From: Streptomyces griseicoloratus
GTDB taxonomy: Bacteria; Actinomycetota; Actinomycetes; Streptomycetales; Streptomycetaceae
Direction: 5' to 3'
Length of the DNA stretch: 61,857 bases
NCBI RefSeq assembly: GCF_014534645.1
Contig: NZ_JACVQF010000206.1
Location: 1-61,857 of the forward strand
Part shown: piece after piece, positions 45,431 through 56,495 of the stretch
Position numbering within the stretch: position 1 is the stretch's first letter
How the letters are laid out: each line of letters opens with the position of its first letter
Program-made: the position numbers and the translations under genes
The notes under the pieces: generated by a model
Databases searched by the model: none
Told to the model about the DNA's origin: nothing
What the model saw: only the letters and a program-made list of their open reading frames with translations

Positions 45431-47644
45431 CTACCGCGCCGCGTGGCCGAAGCGGTCCCCGCTCGCGGGGAGGCCGCCCTGGCCCGGCTGGTACGTGGTG
45501 ACCGGGGCGGTCGGCTGACCCAGGGTCACGTTGGACATCGGCAGGGCGTACAGGGTGCCGTAGGCGCTCGGGCCGTCGGGCATGCCGACGTACAGCTTGG
45601 TGCCGGTGAAGTGGAGGCTGGAGCCGAGGCGCTGGTTGGCTCCCGGCGCACCGGGGATGCCGTCGCCGTCACCGGCCTCGATCCACTTGTCGTTGGCACC
45701 GGGCGCGCCGACGAGCGAGAAGACGTGGACCGCGCCGGACTTGGTCGCCGTGCCGACGGCCTCGTCCGGGACGCCGACGGCCAGCCTCATCGTGGCCGCG
45801 GTGCTCACCGCGCGCGGCGCGGTGTTGACGGCGGTCACGGTCGTACCGAAGTGGTCACCGGCCTCCGAGGTGCCGGAGACGTCGTCGTCGGCGGTGCCGG
45901 AGGAGATGCCGTAGAGCTGGTCGTAGGTGCCCGAGGCGGTGATGCGGAAGGTCAGGACACTGCCCGTCTCCGCCTTCTGGACGTCGTTGACGGCCAGGGC
46001 CTCGCCCGGGGCGCCGACCGCGAGGATCGACTCGGTGGCGGCCGCCGCGCCCGACGGGCGGTAGGGGGCCAGGGCCAGGGAGGCACCGAAGCGGTCATTG
46101 GCCTCGGCGCCGCCGGAGACCGTGTCCAGGTCCTGGTCGAGGCCGAACAGCGGGGTGGGCCGGTTCTCGGTGTTCAGCTTGTGGGAGAAGACCGCGAGGT
46201 TGCCGGCCGCGTCGTCGCCGCCGATGTTCTCGTTCGGGGCGCCGATGGCGATGTTGTTGGCGTCGGCCGCGAGCACGGCACCGAAGCCGTCGTTCGCCTC
46301 GACCGCGCCGGGCACGTTCAGCTTGTCCTGGTGGACGGAGACGTTGGTGCCGCCGCGCACGTAGAACGCCTGACCCGCCTTGGCGGCGCCGCTGAGGCCC
46401 TCACCGGGGGCGCCGATCACGAGGAACGGCTCACCGGCGGCGGTGGTGCCGGCGACCAGGGCCTGGCCCAGGAGGTCGCCGGTCTCCGGGGTGGAGGCGG
46501 CCAGGGAGCCGTTGCCGTGGGCCTCCTGGAAGTGGGTGTTCTTCGTGGCGCCGGTGCCGATGCCGCCGGGGGCGCCGTGCAGGACGTCGGTCATGCCCGC
46601 GTCGTCGGCCGTGTCGATCTTCTCGCCCGGGGTGCCGACGACCAGGTCGGTGCAGCCGTCCTCGTCGTAGTCGACGGTGGCGATGGCCTGGCCGAAGTTG
46701 TCGCTCGCCTCGGCGCCGCCCGGCACCCAGTCGAGGTCCTGGTTGATCTCGGCGGTGCCCTTGCCGCCGCCGTACACGACCCGGACGAGACCGGCCTTCA
46801 GGTCGCCGCCGACGGTCGCGGCGGGGTCGGCGACGGCGATGTCCTCGACACCGTCGCAGTTGAAGTCGGTGATGCGGTTGGCGCCGACCTTGGACTCGAC
46901 CCAGGAGGCCAGGTCGTCGACCCGGGAGACGACGCCGCCGGTGCGGGTCTCGGTCGCGTCGATGCCGAAGCAGCCGCCCTGGTAGGACCGGCTGGCGAGG
47001 GCGACGAGCTGGTTGGTGCCGCTGGTGGTGCGGACCAGCGGGCCGCCGGTGTCACCCATGCACGCGGCCACGCCGTCCTTGCCGGTGACCGTGGCCGTGG
47101 TGGCCTCGGCGGCGTCCACGGAGAAGGCTCCGGTGTGCAGGTTCAGCGGCGCCCACTCGGTGTTGCTGCGGCCGTAGCCGGCGAGCTTCAGCTCCTCGCC
47201 CGCGGCGGGCGCGGTGGTGGCCAGGGCGACCGGGGCGACGTTGGTGACCGGGCGGTTCAGCCGGGCCAGGACGACGTCGCGGTCGGTACGGGGCACCAGC
47301 TCGACGATCTCGCGGACGGCACCCGCGGTGCCCGAGAGGTCGGTGCGGCCGATGGTCGCGGTGGTCTTCAGCCGGGGCTTGCCCGCGGGCACCGCGAGGC
47401 TCGCGGCCGGGTCGTCGGCGAAGCAACTGGCCGCGGTGAGCAGCCATTCGACGTCGACCAGGACGCCGGAGCAGCCGCGGTCGTGGTTGCCGACGACGAC
47501 CTGCGCGGTGTAGGCGTGGGTGGTGTCGGAGGAGGCGGAGGCGGGGCCCGTCACGGCGGCGGCCGGCAGGGCGGTCAGGACGATCGGTCCCGCGCTCAGG
47601 GCTGCGGCCAGTGCGGTCAGGCGCACGGCTCTGGTGTGTCGCAT
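45431..47644 (-). CDS. Secreted FG-GAP repeat protein with an inactive trypsin-like domain
   Basis: 737 residues: signal peptide (RLTALAAALSAGPIVLTALPAAA), a chymotrypsin-fold domain at about residues 45-260 and about seven FG-GAP/integrin-type repeats after it (DFNCDGVEDIAVADP, DYDEDGCTDLVVGTPGE, FLVIGAPGEGL, NNIAIGAPNENIGGDD, SILAVGAPGEAL, RLAVGVPDEAVG, KLYVGMPDGPSA) that should form a beta-propeller. The protease domain keeps its cysteines and the Asp of DRDVVLARL, but the His position reads TAASC (Ser73) and the Ser position GDTGG (Thr199), so it should be catalytically dead. The ATG at 47644 has GAGGAAC upstream. It is probably a surface or secreted binding protein. Confidence 0.9.
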   Translation of the reverse strand: MRHTRAVRLTALAAALSAGPIVLTALPAAAVTGPASASSDTTHAYTAQVVVGNHDRGCSGVLVDVEWLLTAASCFADDPAASLAVPAGKPRLKTTATIGRTDLSGTAGAVREIVELVPRTDRDVVLARLNRPVTNVAPVALATTAPAAGEELKLAGYGRSNTEWAPLNLHTGAFSVDAAEATTATVTGKDGVAACMGDTGGPLVRTTSGTNQLVALASRSYQGGCFGIDATETRTGGVVSRVDDLASWVESKVGANRITDFNCDGVEDIAVADPAATVGGDLKAGLVRVVYGGGKGTAEINQDLDWVPGGAEASDNFGQAIATVDYDEDGCTDLVVGTPGEKIDTADDAGMTDVLHGAPGGIGTGATKNTHFQEAHGNGSLAASTPETGDLLGQALVAGTTAAGEPFLVIGAPGEGLSGAAKAGQAFYVRGGTNVSVHQDKLNVPGAVEANDGFGAVLAADANNIAIGAPNENIGGDDAAGNLAVFSHKLNTENRPTPLFGLDQDLDTVSGGAEANDRFGASLALAPYRPSGAAAATESILAVGAPGEALAVNDVQKAETGSVLTFRITASGTYDQLYGISSGTADDDVSGTSEAGDHFGTTVTAVNTAPRAVSTAATMRLAVGVPDEAVGTATKSGAVHVFSLVGAPGANDKWIEAGDGDGIPGAPGANQRLGSSLHFTGTKLYVGMPDGPSAYGTLYALPMSNVTLGQPTAPVTTYQPGQGGLPASGDRFGHAAR

Positions 47645-47691
47645 CAGTGGGTTCCTCGGTGGCAGATCAGGCAAGGGCGTTCGACGGAGGG

Positions 47692-48234
47692 TTACTTGGA
47701 GGTCCTGATCTCCACCAGCAGGTGCTCGCGGCCCTGCTCGTCCGCGCTCTCGCCCACCGCGGTCCAGGTGTTCTTGTCGATGTCGAAGGACTTCTCCTCC
47801 TCGCCGACGGTCATGTCCACCTGGGTGTTGTAGTCGTTGCCCCTGATGACGTAGACGGCCGGGATCTCCAGCGTCAGCCAGCCCGAGTCGCCGACCGTCT
47901 TGAAGCAGATCGGGTCCTCCTGGCGCCTGGCCATGATCTGGAGCAGACCGGTGCCGCCGGCGCAGTCGGCCAGGGTGATGTGACCGTCACCGCGCTTGAG
48001 GACGATGCCCCGCTCCTGGAGGATCTTGTCCGCCTGCGGGTAGTTGAAGTCCTCGACGGCGTAACCGGGTGCCTCGTCGGCCACGGCCACCGCGGGGCCG
48101 TCGCCGGCGCCCTGGTGACCGGCCGCCAGGGCGACCCACGCCAGGGCGCCGGCGGCAGCCGCCGCGCCCACGGTGCGCGCGATGAGTCTCTTCTTCTGCT
48201 GCAGCTTCGCCGCAGCGACGACGTGTGCCTTCAT
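47692..48234 (-). CDS. Secreted or membrane-anchored protein (180 aa), unknown
   Basis: The basic N-terminus MKAHVVAAAKLQQKKRLIART is followed by one hydrophobic segment (VGAAAAAGALAWVALAAG), a signal peptide or anchor. The rest is soluble (YAVEDFNYPQADKILQERGI, LADCAGGTGLLQIMARRQEDPICF, VDMTVGEEEKSFDIDKNTWTAVGE) with two cysteines that could pair. Family not recognised. It lies 47 bp upstream of the FG-GAP protein gene on the same strand, so the two are probably co-expressed and exported together. Confidence 0.8.
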   Translation of the reverse strand: MKAHVVAAAKLQQKKRLIARTVGAAAAAGALAWVALAAGHQGAGDGPAVAVADEAPGYAVEDFNYPQADKILQERGIVLKRGDGHITLADCAGGTGLLQIMARRQEDPICFKTVGDSGWLTLEIPAVYVIRGNDYNTQVDMTVGEEEKSFDIDKNTWTAVGESADEQGREHLLVEIRTSK

Positions 48235-48676
48235 CCCGTTCCTTCATCGATCCACGTGTGGCCGGATGAGTGCCCGCGAATTGATGAGACGTCCCCCAAT
48301 TTCGTCGGCGACACAGCCGTTCCACAAAGACCTCGGCGGTTTCCGCACTCATTCGGGAAATTCATTTCCCCGTCGGCGCGGCCCACTGAGCGCGTCCATG
48401 TCACCCCCACTCACTGGTCATTGTCCATCACTACAAGCAACCCAAATCGGACGGAAGTTGAAGATCATTCAGTGATCTTCACCACGGTTTGGAAAGGTTG
48501 TGCGACCAGATGTGGAGATTCCGTGCAGATCAACTGGCCTGTCGCGCACCAGAACTGACTGTCACTCACTTCATATGTCCGCCAATTGCTTTTCCGCTTG
48601 ATTGCGCGTTGAAATGGTGCACGTTCGTTGCGCAGTTCCGCTGTCCGTCAACACAGACGACGAGGACGACATTTCC
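48235..48676. promoter_or_regulatory. AT-richer divergent promoter region with two palindromes
   Basis: 442 bp, clearly lower in GC than its surroundings, between two divergent export genes. It holds GGGAAATTCATTTCCC (48355-48370, perfect 7-bp arms) and, at 48460-48480, arms GAAGATCA and TGATCTTC around TTCAG. These look like binding sites for a regulator not encoded nearby. No gene is seen. Confidence 0.55.
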
Positions 48677-51600
48677 ATGCAGACGATGTTCTGGAGTCGC
48701 AGACGACTTCTCGGCGCGGTCGCCGCCGTGACCGCAGCGACCGCCACTCCCCTGTCGCTCGCGTCCCCGGCCCGCGCCGCCACCGCGGAGGACACGGTGC
48801 CCGACGCGCTGTCCCTGCCGGACACCGACCGGGCGAAGGTGGTCAAGGCCTGGATGACGGGTGGCCGGGCCACCAAGGCCGCGGCGGCCTACGCCCTCTA
48901 CGGCACCGACGCCGAGGTCCGGACGTTCCTCGCCGAGACTCTTCCGAAGGTCACGGCGGAGGACAACCGCGTCGCCGTCGCCAGGCACCTCGTCCGGGCC
49001 GGCAAGGGCACGCGCCGGGAAGCGGTCGCCGCTCTCGACTACGGCGACGACGCCATCGCCGCCTTCCTCGCGGACGGGTACAAGCCCGCCCTGTTCGAGG
49101 ACCTGAGCGTGGCGACCGCCATCGTGTCGTCCACCGGCAACAAGGCCGTCCAGCGGGAGGCCTCCGCCGCGCTGGACGCCGGCACCCAGCAGGCGCTGGA
49201 GGACTTCCTCGTCGACGGCCAGTACGACGCCGCCCTGGAGGACGCGCGGGTCCAGGTCTCCTCGATGCTGGTCGGGGCCGGGCCCGAGGTGCGCAAGTAC
49301 GCCGACCGCGCCCTGAGCGGCACCGCCTCCGACATCCAGTGGTTCCTCGACACCGGTCAGCACATCGCCCGGGCCCGGGACCAGGAGTCGGCGACCATCG
49401 CGGAACTCGTGGCGGTCGTCGAGCGGGAGGGCAAGCGCGCCCAGGCCGAGACCGACGCGGCCGTGGAGGCCTCCGAGCGCGCTCAGGCCGCCGCCGCGAA
49501 GGCCAAGGAAGCGGCCGAGAAGGCCGCCGCGGAGGCCGCGGCCGCCAAGGACGACGTGCAGAAGTCCGCCGCGGCGGCCCGCAAGGCCTCCAGCGCCGCC
49601 AAGGGCGCGGCCAACGCCGCCCGCAACGCCATCAGCGCCTCCAACGCCGCCGTGCTCGCGTCCCGCCGGGCCTCCTGGGCGGCCACGGCCGCCTCCCAGG
49701 CCGCCGCGACGGCCGGCAACGCCGCCTCCCGCGCCTACAACGCCGCCATCGCCGCCTCCAAGGACGCCTCCAAGACCGCGGCGGCCAAGGACGCGGCCGT
49801 CGCCGCCCGCAACTCGGCCGCGAAGGCGCGGTCCGCGGCCAAGGCCGCCGACTACGCCGCGGCCGCCTCCGCGGCGGCCGCCAACGCCGGTTCCTCGGCC
49901 GCCTCCGCCGCCCGCAACGCCGCGGCGGCCGCCAACGCCTCCGCGCAGGCCGCGGTGGCCGCGGGGGCGGCCCAGTCCGAGGCCAACGAGGCCAAGCGCC
50001 AGGCGGCCATCGCGACGTCGGCCGCCAACCGCGCCACCAACGCCGCCTCCACCGCCCAGGCCCTCGCCAACACGGCCGCCTCCGCGGCGCGCACGGCCCG
50101 GGACGCCGCCAACTCCGCGGCCGACCATGCCGAGAAGGCCGCCGACGCCGCCGACGAGGCGGTGAAGTACGCCGGTCAGGCCGTCGACTACGCGAACAAG
50201 TCCACCGCGCACGCCGCCGAGGCCGTGAAGGCCGCCGACACCGCCACCAAGGCCGTGCAGGACGCCATGGCCGTGGAGCAGGCGGCGCGGGACGCGGAGC
50301 TGGCCCGCCTGGAGCAGGACAAGCTGCAGGGCCTGGAGGAAGCCCGGCTGCTGGCCCAGATCGAGGCCGAGGAGCAGGCCGAGTACGAGGGCAAGCGCAC
50401 CCAGGAGGCCCAGGTCGAGCAGGCCCTCAAGGAGCTGATCGCCCAGGCCGAGAAGGCCCTGTGGGAGACCGGTGACCTGACGCTCGCCGCCACCCTGGGC
50501 CGCAAGGCCGCCACCGGCCTGCTCCGGGCGAAGGGCGCGTGGACGCGGCAGGCCGCCCAGTACGCGCTGGCGGGCAGCGACGACGACGTGCTCTCCTGGA
50601 TCGACCTCGACCGGCAGATCGCCCAGAACCAGGACGACCGGGAGACCGTCCTCTACATCGCCCAGATATCCAGCCCCGCCATCGCGCAGGCGGCGCACGC
50701 CGCCCTGGCCAGCACCAGCTCGACGGCGGTGGGCGACTTCCTCACGTCGGGCATGATCCGGGCGTCGCAGGACGACAACAAGGTGCAGATCGCCCGCATC
50801 ATCAACGACAAGCCCGGCAGGGCCGTCCTCCAGGCCGCCAACGACGCGCTGGACAAGAACACCCCCGAGGCGTTCCAGGACTTCTTCAACCGCACCTACC
50901 CCGCGGCGATCCGGGAGGACGACGCGGTGGAGACCGCGAGCTCGGTGGCGAGCGGCGGCGAGTACGTCAAGGCGTACGGCGAGGTGGCCCTGGAGGGGCC
51001 CACCTGGATGCGCAGGAACTTCGTCCAGTCCGTGCAGTACACGGCGGCGCAGCTCGACCACGACTCCGCCACCCACATCGCGGCGGTCCGCGGGGCGATC
51101 GCGGCCGCGGCCAAGATCGCCTACCAGGCGCAGAAGGACGCGGCACTGGCCTCCAAGGCGGCGGCGGAGGCCCGCAACGCCGCCGACGCCGCCAAGGAGT
51201 GGGCCGACAAGGCGATCGACGCGGCGAGCAAGGCGGACTCCTACGCCCAGCAGGCGAGGGACAACGCCGACGCCGCCGACCGGTCCGCGGCGAGCGCCCA
51301 GGCCTCGGCGAACCAGGCGAAGACGGCTGCGGCGACCGCGCGCGGGGCGGCCCGGTCGGCGAACTACTCCGCGAACAAGGCCGTGGACGCCGCCCGTTCG
51401 GCGCTGCAGTCCTCCTACAGCGCCCAGGCGTCCGCCGCCTCCGCGCGCCAGTCCGCGCTGCAGGCCGGCAAGGACAGCGCGACGGCGGCCGCGGCGGCCA
51501 CCGAGGCGCGCCGCATCGCCGTGCAGAAGCGCGAGGCCGAGATCGCGCAGAAGGCCCGCGAGGCGGCCGAGGAGGCGCAGCGGCAGCGGGAGGAGCAGAG

Positions 51601-52042
51601 GGACCCGGCCAACACCGAGCAGAACGACGAGGTCCACCCCAACGGCACCGGCACCGGCTCCGAGGGAGAGGACTGGTGGTCGGACGCCAGTTGGTGGGCC
51701 GACGCCGCCAACAAGGTCAGCATCGCCTCGGGCTTCCTCTCCGCCGGTCTCGGTCTGGCCAGCCTCGCCTTCCCCCCGCTGGCGGCGGGAGCGGCCTTCT
51801 TCGGCATGGTGTCGCTGGGCGCCGGTGCGCTGGGAGCTCTGTTCACCGGCCTCGAACACGGCTTCACCAGCGGTGAGTTCGTCGGGGCGCTCGGCGGCAC
51901 GGCCCTGAACCTGGCCACCTTCGGCCGGGGCAAGCTCGTCACCACCGGCATCAAGAAGGTGGCCCCCGTGGTCAACAAGGTCGCCGAGGAGGGCAAGGAG
52001 CTGGTGTCCTCGATCACCGGCGGACTGTCGTCGCTCTTCTGA
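48677..52042 (+). CDS. Large Tat-exported ALF-repeat, alanine-rich coiled-coil protein
   Basis: 1121 residues. The twin-arginine signal SRRRLLGAVAAVTAATATP ends at ASPARA (about residue 34). ALF-type repeats follow at about 45-240 (AAAAYALYGTDAEVRTFL, REAVAALDYGDDAIAAFL, REASAALDAGTQQALEDFL, KYADRALSGTASDIQWFL). Two long Ala-rich coiled-coil blocks (about 255-560 and 820-960) flank a second ALF block (about 610-760). The last 120 residues hold an aromatic patch (WWSDASWWADA) and a hydrophobic Gly/Ala region (SGFLSAGLGLASLAFPPLAA, FFGMVSLGAGALGALFTGL). ATG 48677 is chosen because it starts the Tat peptide. Proteins of this kind often carry C-terminal toxin domains. Here the tail could be membrane-active, but that is inference. 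Confidence 0.9.
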   Translation: MQTMFWSRRRLLGAVAAVTAATATPLSLASPARAATAEDTVPDALSLPDTDRAKVVKAWMTGGRATKAAAAYALYGTDAEVRTFLAETLPKVTAEDNRVAVARHLVRAGKGTRREAVAALDYGDDAIAAFLADGYKPALFEDLSVATAIVSSTGNKAVQREASAALDAGTQQALEDFLVDGQYDAALEDARVQVSSMLVGAGPEVRKYADRALSGTASDIQWFLDTGQHIARARDQESATIAELVAVVEREGKRAQAETDAAVEASERAQAAAAKAKEAAEKAAAEAAAAKDDVQKSAAAARKASSAAKGAANAARNAISASNAAVLASRRASWAATAASQAAATAGNAASRAYNAAIAASKDASKTAAAKDAAVAARNSAAKARSAAKAADYAAAASAAAANAGSSAASAARNAAAAANASAQAAVAAGAAQSEANEAKRQAAIATSAANRATNAASTAQALANTAASAARTARDAANSAADHAEKAADAADEAVKYAGQAVDYANKSTAHAAEAVKAADTATKAVQDAMAVEQAARDAELARLEQDKLQGLEEARLLAQIEAEEQAEYEGKRTQEAQVEQALKELIAQAEKALWETGDLTLAATLGRKAATGLLRAKGAWTRQAAQYALAGSDDDVLSWIDLDRQIAQNQDDRETVLYIAQISSPAIAQAAHAALASTSSTAVGDFLTSGMIRASQDDNKVQIARIINDKPGRAVLQAANDALDKNTPEAFQDFFNRTYPAAIREDDAVETASSVASGGEYVKAYGEVALEGPTWMRRNFVQSVQYTAAQLDHDSATHIAAVRGAIAAAAKIAYQAQKDAALASKAAAEARNAADAAKEWADKAIDAASKADSYAQQARDNADAADRSAASAQASANQAKTAAATARGAARSANYSANKAVDAARSALQSSYSAQASAASARQSALQAGKDSATAAAAATEARRIAVQKREAEIAQKAREAAEEAQRQREEQRDPANTEQNDEVHPNGTGTGSEGEDWWSDASWWADAANKVSIASGFLSAGLGLASLAFPPLAAGAAFFGMVSLGAGALGALFTGLEHGFTSGEFVGALGGTALNLATFGRGKLVTTGIKKVAPVVNKVAEEGKELVSSITGGLSSLF

Positions 52043-52081
52043 CCGGCTCCGTCCGCCCGCCCCGCGACGGGTGACGGCCCC

Positions 52082-52110
52082 GCCGCCCCGCCGGTGACCG
52101 GCGGGGCGGC
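52082..52110. terminator. Hairpin between convergent ALF and acyl-CoA ligase genes
   Basis: Arms GCCGCCCCGCCGG and CCGGCGGGGCGGC around TGA. Confidence 0.75.
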
Positions 52111-52180
52111 CCCATGCCGACGTCCGGCAGCCGCGCCGAAGCGGACCCGCGTGAACTGATCCGGTGAGCCCTCTCCGTCC

Positions 52181-53769
<1,589 letters not shown>

Positions 53770-53773
<4 letters not shown>

Positions 53774-55440
53774 CGGAAGTCCTCCTCGCGGTACTCGGCG
53801 TCGGAGCCGGCCGCGGTGGCCTCGCGCAGCTCGATGCGGCGGATCTTGCCGGAGACGGTCTTGGGCAGGTCGCCGAACTCCAGGCGACGGATGCGCTTGT
53901 AGGGGGCGAGGACCTCGCGGGAGTGCTCGAACAGCACCTTCGCCGTGTCCAGGCCCGGCTCCCAGCCCGCCGCGAGGACGACGTACGCCTTGGGGACGGC
54001 CAGGCGCAGCTCGTCCGGCGCCGGGACGACGGCCGCCTCGGCGACCGCCTCGTGCTCCAGCAGCGCGCTCTCCAGCTCGAACGGGGAGATCTTGTAGTCG
54101 GACGCCTTGAACACGTCGTCCGCGCGCCCGATGTAGGTGAGGTATCCGTCCTCGTCCCGTGCGCCGATGTCGCCGGTGCGGTAGTAGCCCCCGGCCATCG
54201 CCTCGGCCGTGCGGTCGGCGTCGCCGTGGTAGCCGGTCATCAGGCCGACCGGGCGGTCGGACAGGTCCAGGGCGATCTCGCCCTCGTCGGCGCCGGGTGC
54301 GCCGGTGACCGGGTCGAGGAGTTCGACGCGGTAGCCGGGGCTGGGCCGGCCCATCGAGCCGGTCTTCAGTACCTGACCGGGGCTGTTGGAGACCTGCACG
54401 GCCGTCTCCGTCTGCCCGAATCCGTCCCGGATGGTCACGCCCCAGGCCCGGCGGACCTGCTCGATCACCTCGGGGTTCAGCGGCTCACCGGCGGCGACGA
54501 CCTCGCGCGGCGGGGTGGCGAGCTGGGTCAGGTCGGCCTGGATGAGCATCCGCCACACCGTCGGCGGGGCGCAGAAGGTGGTCACGCCCGCCCGGTCCAT
54601 CTCGGCCATCAGCCGGGCTGCGTCGAACCGGGTGTAGTTGTGCAGGAAGACGGTCGCCTCCGCGTTCCACGGAGCGAAGAGGTTCGACCAGGCGTGCTTG
54701 GCCCAGCCCGGCGAGGAGATGTTCAGGTGCACGTCGCCGGGCTTGAGGCCGATCCAGTACATGGTCGCCAGGTGCCCGACCGGGTAAGAGGTGTGGGTGT
54801 GCTCGACCAGTTTGGGGCGGGCCGTCGTACCGGAGGTGAAGTACAGCATCAGCGGGTCGTCGGCGCCGGTCGGGCCGTCGGGGGTGAAGGTGCCGGAGGC
54901 CGTGCGGGCGTCCTCGTACGGCAGCCAGCCGGCCGCCGCGCCGCCGACCGCGATCCGCGTGTAGTCGCCGGGCACGTCGGCGAACTTGCCGGTGTCCCCG
55001 GCGCGGACGATCACGTGCCGCACCCGGCCGCGGTCGACGCGGTCGCGCAGGTCGGCGGGGCCGAGCAGCGGGGTGGCGGGGATGACGACGGCGCGCAGCT
55101 TCATCGCGGCGAGCGCCGTCTCCCACAGCTCGGCCTGGTTGCCCAGCATGACCAGGATCCGGTCCTCCGGCGCCACGCCCAGCTCCCGCAGCCGGTTCGC
55201 GACCCGGTTCGAACGGGCGGACATCTCGGCGAAGGACACCCGTACCTCGGAGCCGTCCTCCTCGACGAGGTGCAGCGCGGTGCGCTCGTTGCCGTCGGCG
55301 ATGACGTCGAACCAGTCCAGCGCCCAGTTGAAGTGCTCGGGGCGTGGCCAGGCGAAACCCTCGTAGGCCGCGGTGTAGTCCTCGCGGTGCTCCAGCAGGA
55401 AGTCCCGCGCCCCGCGGAACAGCTCCGTCGCCGTCGTCAT
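53770..55440 (-). CDS. Acyl-CoA synthetase, medium-chain (ACSM-like) AMP-binding family
   Basis: A 556-residue ligase of a different subgroup from its neighbour: N-terminal [21 protein letters not shown]-loop [43 protein letters not shown]5 [31 protein letters not shown] with [20 protein letters not shown], and [15 protein letters not shown]. This pattern fits medium-chain or aryl-acid CoA ligases. ATG 55440 has GAAGGAGG upstream. First gene of the two-ligase operon, divergent from a GAF/LuxR regulator that probably controls it. Confidence 0.94.
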
Positions 55441-55512
55441 CTGTCCTCCTTCGTGCCGGACCATTGCCGGGCGGCTCTCTGCCATCGTGTAATCCGTGAT
55501 GCAGGTCTCACT

Positions 55513-55528
55513 ACCCCCGAACGGGGGT
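55513..55528. promoter_or_regulatory. Palindrome in the divergent ligase/regulator promoter
   Basis: ACCCCCGAACGGGGGT: perfect 7-bp arms around AA. A candidate operator for the adjacent LuxR-type regulator, 73 bp before the ligase start. Confidence 0.55.
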
Positions 55529-55562
55529 GTGCGTGACGGAACGGCCGCGAAGGAGCGAGCGG

Positions 55563-56405
55563 GTGGCAGTGGACGCGGCCGGTGCGGTGGAGGTCCGCAG
55601 CGCGCTGGTACGGCTGCGGCGCGCGACCGGACTGCCGGTCGCCTTCGGCGGGTTCGTGGAGCCGGGGCGGCGGCAGGTGCGCATCAGTGAGCTGAGCGGC
55701 ACCGCCACGGCCGCGCTCAGCGCGCTCGCGGTCACCTCCGGGAACGGGCTCGGCGGCAAGGCGGTGGCCCTCGGCCGGCCGTGCGCCGTGACGGACTACT
55801 CCTCATCGCGGCAGATCAGCCACGAGTACGACGCCCCCGTCGCCGCCGAGGGCCTGCGCTCGGTGGTGGCGGTGCCGGTCGTCGTACGGCGCCGTGTGCG
55901 CGGTGTGCTGTACGGCGCCCTGCGCGCGGCCCAGCCGCTGGGCGACCGCACGCTGAGCGTCGCCGTGGAGGCGGCGCGGGACGTGGAACAGGCGCTGCTG
56001 CTGCGGGAGGAGGCGCGGGAGCTGCTCGCCGCGGCACGGCCGGAGCCGGTGCGGGATCCGGCGGCCACGGCCGCGTGGGAGCAGGTGCGGGAGGCGCACG
56101 CGGCGCTGCGGGCGCTGGCGCCGAGGATCGCGGATCCCGCGCTGCGGGAGGAGTTGCTGCGCGCGTGCGGCCTGCTGGCCACGGGGACGGGGAACCGGCC
56201 CGTGCCGGGGGTCGGTCTGGCTCCCCGCGAGGTGGACGTCCTGGCGTGTGTCGCCGAGGGCGCGACGAACACGGTGGCCGCCGAGCGGCTGGGGGTGCGG
56301 CCGGAGACGGTCAAGGGGTATCTGCGGTCGGCCATGCGCAAGCTCGGTGCGCGCACCCGCGGCGAGGCCGTCGTCGCGGCACGGCGGGCGGGGTGGCTGC
56401 CGTAG
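55563..56405 (+). CDS. GAF-LuxR transcriptional regulator
   Basis: 280 residues. A GAF-like sensor domain at about residues 10-145 (VRSALVRLRRATGLPVAFGGF, LAVTSGNGLGGKAVALGRPCAVTDY, SVVAVPVVVRRRVRGVLYGALR) is followed by a helical linker and a C-terminal LuxR helix-turn-helix (LAPREVDVLACVAEGATNTVAAERLGVRPETVKGYLRSAM split after LAC, then KLGARTRGEAV). It lacks a receiver domain. GTG 55563 has AAGGAG 8 bases upstream; GTGs at 55527 and 55533 are alternatives, but 55527 overlaps the palindrome. Regulators of this layout often control adjacent acyl-CoA ligases in actinobacteria (recalled). The ligand could be an acyl compound. Confidence 0.87.
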   Translation: MAVDAAGAVEVRSALVRLRRATGLPVAFGGFVEPGRRQVRISELSGTATAALSALAVTSGNGLGGKAVALGRPCAVTDYSSSRQISHEYDAPVAAEGLRSVVAVPVVVRRRVRGVLYGALRAAQPLGDRTLSVAVEAARDVEQALLLREEARELLAAARPEPVRDPAATAAWEQVREAHAALRALAPRIADPALREELLRACGLLATGTGNRPVPGVGLAPREVDVLACVAEGATNTVAAERLGVRPETVKGYLRSAMRKLGARTRGEAVVAARRAGWLP

Positions 56406-56495
56406 CCGCTGTTGTTGCCGTCACCTCCTCGTCCGTCCGTCATTCAACGGGGCGTTGCCTACCATTGGCCGGGACACGACACAGGAGGGGGAGCG

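Noticed and set aside
49400-51600. Repetitive DNA that might be taken for a CRISPR-like or tandem array
   Set aside because: The repetition is at protein level (Ala-rich heptads and ALF repeats). There are no constant repeats with unique spacers.
48566-51859. Minus-strand frame of about 1100 codons opposite the ALF-repeat gene
   Set aside because: It is a Gly/Arg/Val-rich mirror of the Ala-rich coiled-coil codons. The + strand product has a Tat signal and clear repeats.
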